Below are positions 13,234-14,808 of a stretch of DNA of 14,808 bases, in pieces. Each line of letters starts with the position of its first letter. The first letter of the stretch is position 1. The stretch comes from AC-32 sp036522595 (GTDB lineage Bacteria > Actinomycetota > Thermoleophilia > Gaiellales > Gaiellaceae). The position numbers and the translations under genes are program-made. The stretch is from contig DATDFL010000164.1 of NCBI GenBank assembly GCA_036522595.1, positions 1 to 14,808 of the forward strand, given 5' to 3'. The notes beneath the pieces are model-generated. The model was not told the origin of the DNA, did no database searches, and saw only the letters and a list, made by a program, of their open reading frames with translations.

Positions 13234-14190
13234 GTGAAGCTCGGCAGCGCCGGTGCCGCTGTCTCTCGATTAGGGCTCGGGATGATGAGCTACGGCAATG
13301 GGGCGGGCTGGACGCTCGATGAAGCTGCGGCGACGCCGATCGTCCGGGCCGCACTCGAGGCGGGCATCACTTTCTTCGACACGGCCGATATGTACGGCGA
13401 CGGTACGAGCGAGCTCATCACAGGGCGACTCCTCCGCAAGCTCACGAAGCGTGAGGAGATCGTGGTCGGGACGAAGGTCTTCTATCCGACGGGCGTCGGC
13501 GCGAACGAGCGCGGGCTTTCGCGAAAGCACATCCTCAGCGCAATCGATGCTTCGCTGCGCCGGCTGGGAATGGAGTACGTCGACCTCTACCAAATTCATC
13601 GCTGGGACACCCAGACGCCGATCGAGGAGACGATGGTGGCGCTCGACGATGTCGTTCGCGCCGGTAAGGCCCTTTACATCGGAGCAAGCACGATGCACGC
13701 CTGGCAGTTCGCGAAGGCGCAGCACGTGGCCGAGAGAATGGGCGGGGCAAGGTTCGTCTCGATGCAGAACCGCTACAACTTGCTCTATCGCGAGGAGGAG
13801 CGGGAAATGATTCCGTTCTGCCGTAGCGAGGGCGTCGGCGTCATCCCCTACAGCCCCTTGGCCAACGGCGCTCTTGGCGGAACGCGCCCGCGTGATGGAG
13901 CCCGCCGCACGCGGCGTGCCGGAAGCATGAGCGGCGATTCGCTCTATGGACGCGACGCCGACTACGTAGTCATCGATCGCGTCGCTGAGGTCGCGCGTGA
14001 ATGCGGCTGTTCGATGGCTGTCGTGGCATTGGCCTGGTTGTTAGGAAAAGACGGCGTGACCGCGCCGCTGATCGGAGCGACGCGTGAGTCGCACATTGCT
14101 GATGCGCTCAGCGCGACGAAACTGAGGCTCGATGCAGACCAAGTACTGCGCCTCGAGGAGCTTTACCTGGCCCGTGACTGGGAGGGGTAA
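13234..14190 (+). CDS. Aldo/keto reductase
   Basis: 318-residue NAD(P)H-dependent (beta/alpha)8-barrel reductase of carbonyl compounds. The catalytic tetrad is present: Asp49 and Tyr54 in FFDTADMYG, Lys81 in VVGTKVFYP, His122 in DLYQIHRWD. The cofactor-side elements SMQNRYNLL, GVIPYSPLANGALG and PLIGATRESHI are also conserved. The sequence is closest in feel to the large group of AKRs with MMSYG openings. The substrate is unknown. GTG at 13234 is chosen because family members begin with KLG..G..VSRLGLG at this point and a GGAG lies just upstream, though only three bases away; a GTG at 13174 would add 20 residues unlike the family. The MarR-type operator in its promoter region suggests it belongs to the same regulon as the flavin-reductase fusion. 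Confidence 0.9.
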   Translation: MKLGSAGAAVSRLGLGMMSYGNGAGWTLDEAAATPIVRAALEAGITFFDTADMYGDGTSELITGRLLRKLTKREEIVVGTKVFYPTGVGANERGLSRKHILSAIDASLRRLGMEYVDLYQIHRWDTQTPIEETMVALDDVVRAGKALYIGASTMHAWQFAKAQHVAERMGGARFVSMQNRYNLLYREEEREMIPFCRSEGVGVIPYSPLANGALGGTRPRDGARRTRRAGSMSGDSLYGRDADYVVIDRVAEVARECGCSMAVVALAWLLGKDGVTAPLIGATRESHIADALSATKLRLDADQVLRLEELYLARDWEG

Positions 14191-14451
14191 GCCGAGCGAG
14201 CCGCACCCTCGATCCTGAGGCTGCGCTTCGGCGCTCGGCTTGCCGCAGACAACTTTGGTTTGCGGCCACTCACCGTGGAATCAGCGACGGTCGCGCCCGC
14301 GATCTGATCGAGGTCGATTCGGAGGATCCGGCCGGCGAGATGACCGCCGAGCTCGTCCCGCAGGCTAGACCGGCCTTCGTTACGTCCAGCCGAGCTGGCC
14401 GAGCGGCCTGGCGCCGACGCCGGCCCAAAGCGCAGCGAGGTGTTCGGAGCA
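14191..14451. other. Region between convergent genes, with hairpins
   Basis: No gene can be supported here. An 8-bp inverted repeat (14191-14198 with 14232-14239) and a 9-bp hairpin with one G-T pair (14242-14250 with 14258-14266) lie after the reductase gene; neither has a T-run, so they are at best U-less terminators. A minus-strand open frame through 14210-14380 has a somewhat protein-like stretch (ELGGHLAGRILRIDLDQIA) but no start site or support, and could be a gene remnant. Confidence 0.4.
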
Positions 14452-14808
14452 CTACCGCTGCTGGCACTGGTCGACCGGGCTCTCGAGCGGCAGCTCCGAA
14501 TCCGCAAAGGGCTCGCTCGCGTTGCCGAGCTCGAGGCTGTGGATGGTCTGCGGCTGGTCGAACATGCCCTGGGTCGCCTTCTGCGAAGGCAGTCCCTCCT
14601 TCCAGGTTGGATCGGGGAAGCGGGCGACGACATGGAGCGCCTGGCTCACGAGCGCCGCTCGCGGCGGCCTGTGCCGGTTCTTGTTCCCGGGGTCGACGAG
14701 GTCGTAGCGCATCACGAGCCAGCGCTCCCTGCCCGTCAGAAGATCGTGGAGCCAGCTGTCGTCGTCGATGCGCCAGTAGCCGTACAGCTCGTTGTCGCCG
14801 GCGAAGGT
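14452..14808 (-). CDS. Unrecognised protein, C-terminal 118 residues
   Basis: The minus-strand frame enters from the right edge and runs to TAG at 14452. The visible part is rich in Trp, Tyr and acidic residues (ELYGYWRIDDDSWLHDLL, then ERWLVMRYDLVDPGNKNRH) and ends without hydrophobic segments (SPVDQCQQR). GC-rich third codon positions continue up to the window edge, supporting a real gene rather than a chance frame. I do not recognise the family and assign no function. It converges on the aldo/keto reductase gene. Confidence 0.6.
   Translation of the reverse strand, partial: TFAGDNELYGYWRIDDDSWLHDLLTGRERWLVMRYDLVDPGNKNRHRPPRAALVSQALHVVARFPDPTWKEGLPSQKATQGMFDQPQTIHSLELGNASEPFADSELPLESPVDQCQQR

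Noticed and set aside
1..14808. CRISPR array, insertion sequence, prophage or toxin-antitoxin pair
   Set aside because: No regularly spaced direct repeats, transposase or integrase motifs, terminal inverted repeats or paired small genes were found.

Overview
High-GC bacterial chromosome, most likely an actinobacterium. The support is indirect: GC-rich codon third positions, TANNNT-type -10 boxes placed almost on start codons (leaderless or near-leaderless genes), and a GroEL tail ending in GGM/PDMM. One sampled coding line (1081-1140) is 39/60 G+C, while a line inside the secreted protease gene (6121-6180) is 32/60, so base composition is not uniform. I cannot place the organism below phylum, and even the phylum is an inference.

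Layout. 1-1251: the 3' end of a GroEL gene with a strong terminator, then a small membrane protein. 1232-4746, minus strand: a 14-helix DHA2-type efflux transporter and, upstream of it, a secreted Asp-box (sialidase-like) protein. The 270 bases between them hold four perfect inverted repeats; the last, followed by a U-rich tract on the minus strand, lies just before the transporter start codon. 4811-5667: a YgfZ-like folate-binding protein followed after 7 bases by a tRNA-Arg whose anticodon is GCG rather than the usual ACG. 5829-8230, minus strand: a secreted metzincin-type metalloprotease, a two-domain YciI-like protein and a CYTH-domain protein. 8350-10419: a fusion of a small uncharacterised domain to a flavin-reductase-like domain (plus strand), a DUF6058-like protein and a MarR regulator (both minus strand). 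10542-13066: an M29/NicX-like metal-dependent hydrolase translationally coupled to a RhtA-like DMT exporter, divergent from an Lrp/AsnC regulator. 13234-14190: an aldo/keto reductase. 14452-14808: the 3' end of an unrecognised gene on the minus strand.

How the genes may work together. The most interesting signal is a 13-bp palindrome of the form TnGTA-N3-TACnA. It is found in or at the likely promoters of four genes: the flavin-reductase fusion, the DUF6058-like gene, marR and the aldo/keto reductase. This suggests a small MarR regulon that couples two redox enzymes of unknown substrate to a protein of unknown function. A second module, of Lrp regulator, RhtA-like exporter and M29/NicX-like enzyme, looks like Lrp-controlled handling of an amino acid or small peptide, and sits inside the span of the first. 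All functional links are inferred from sequence arrangement.
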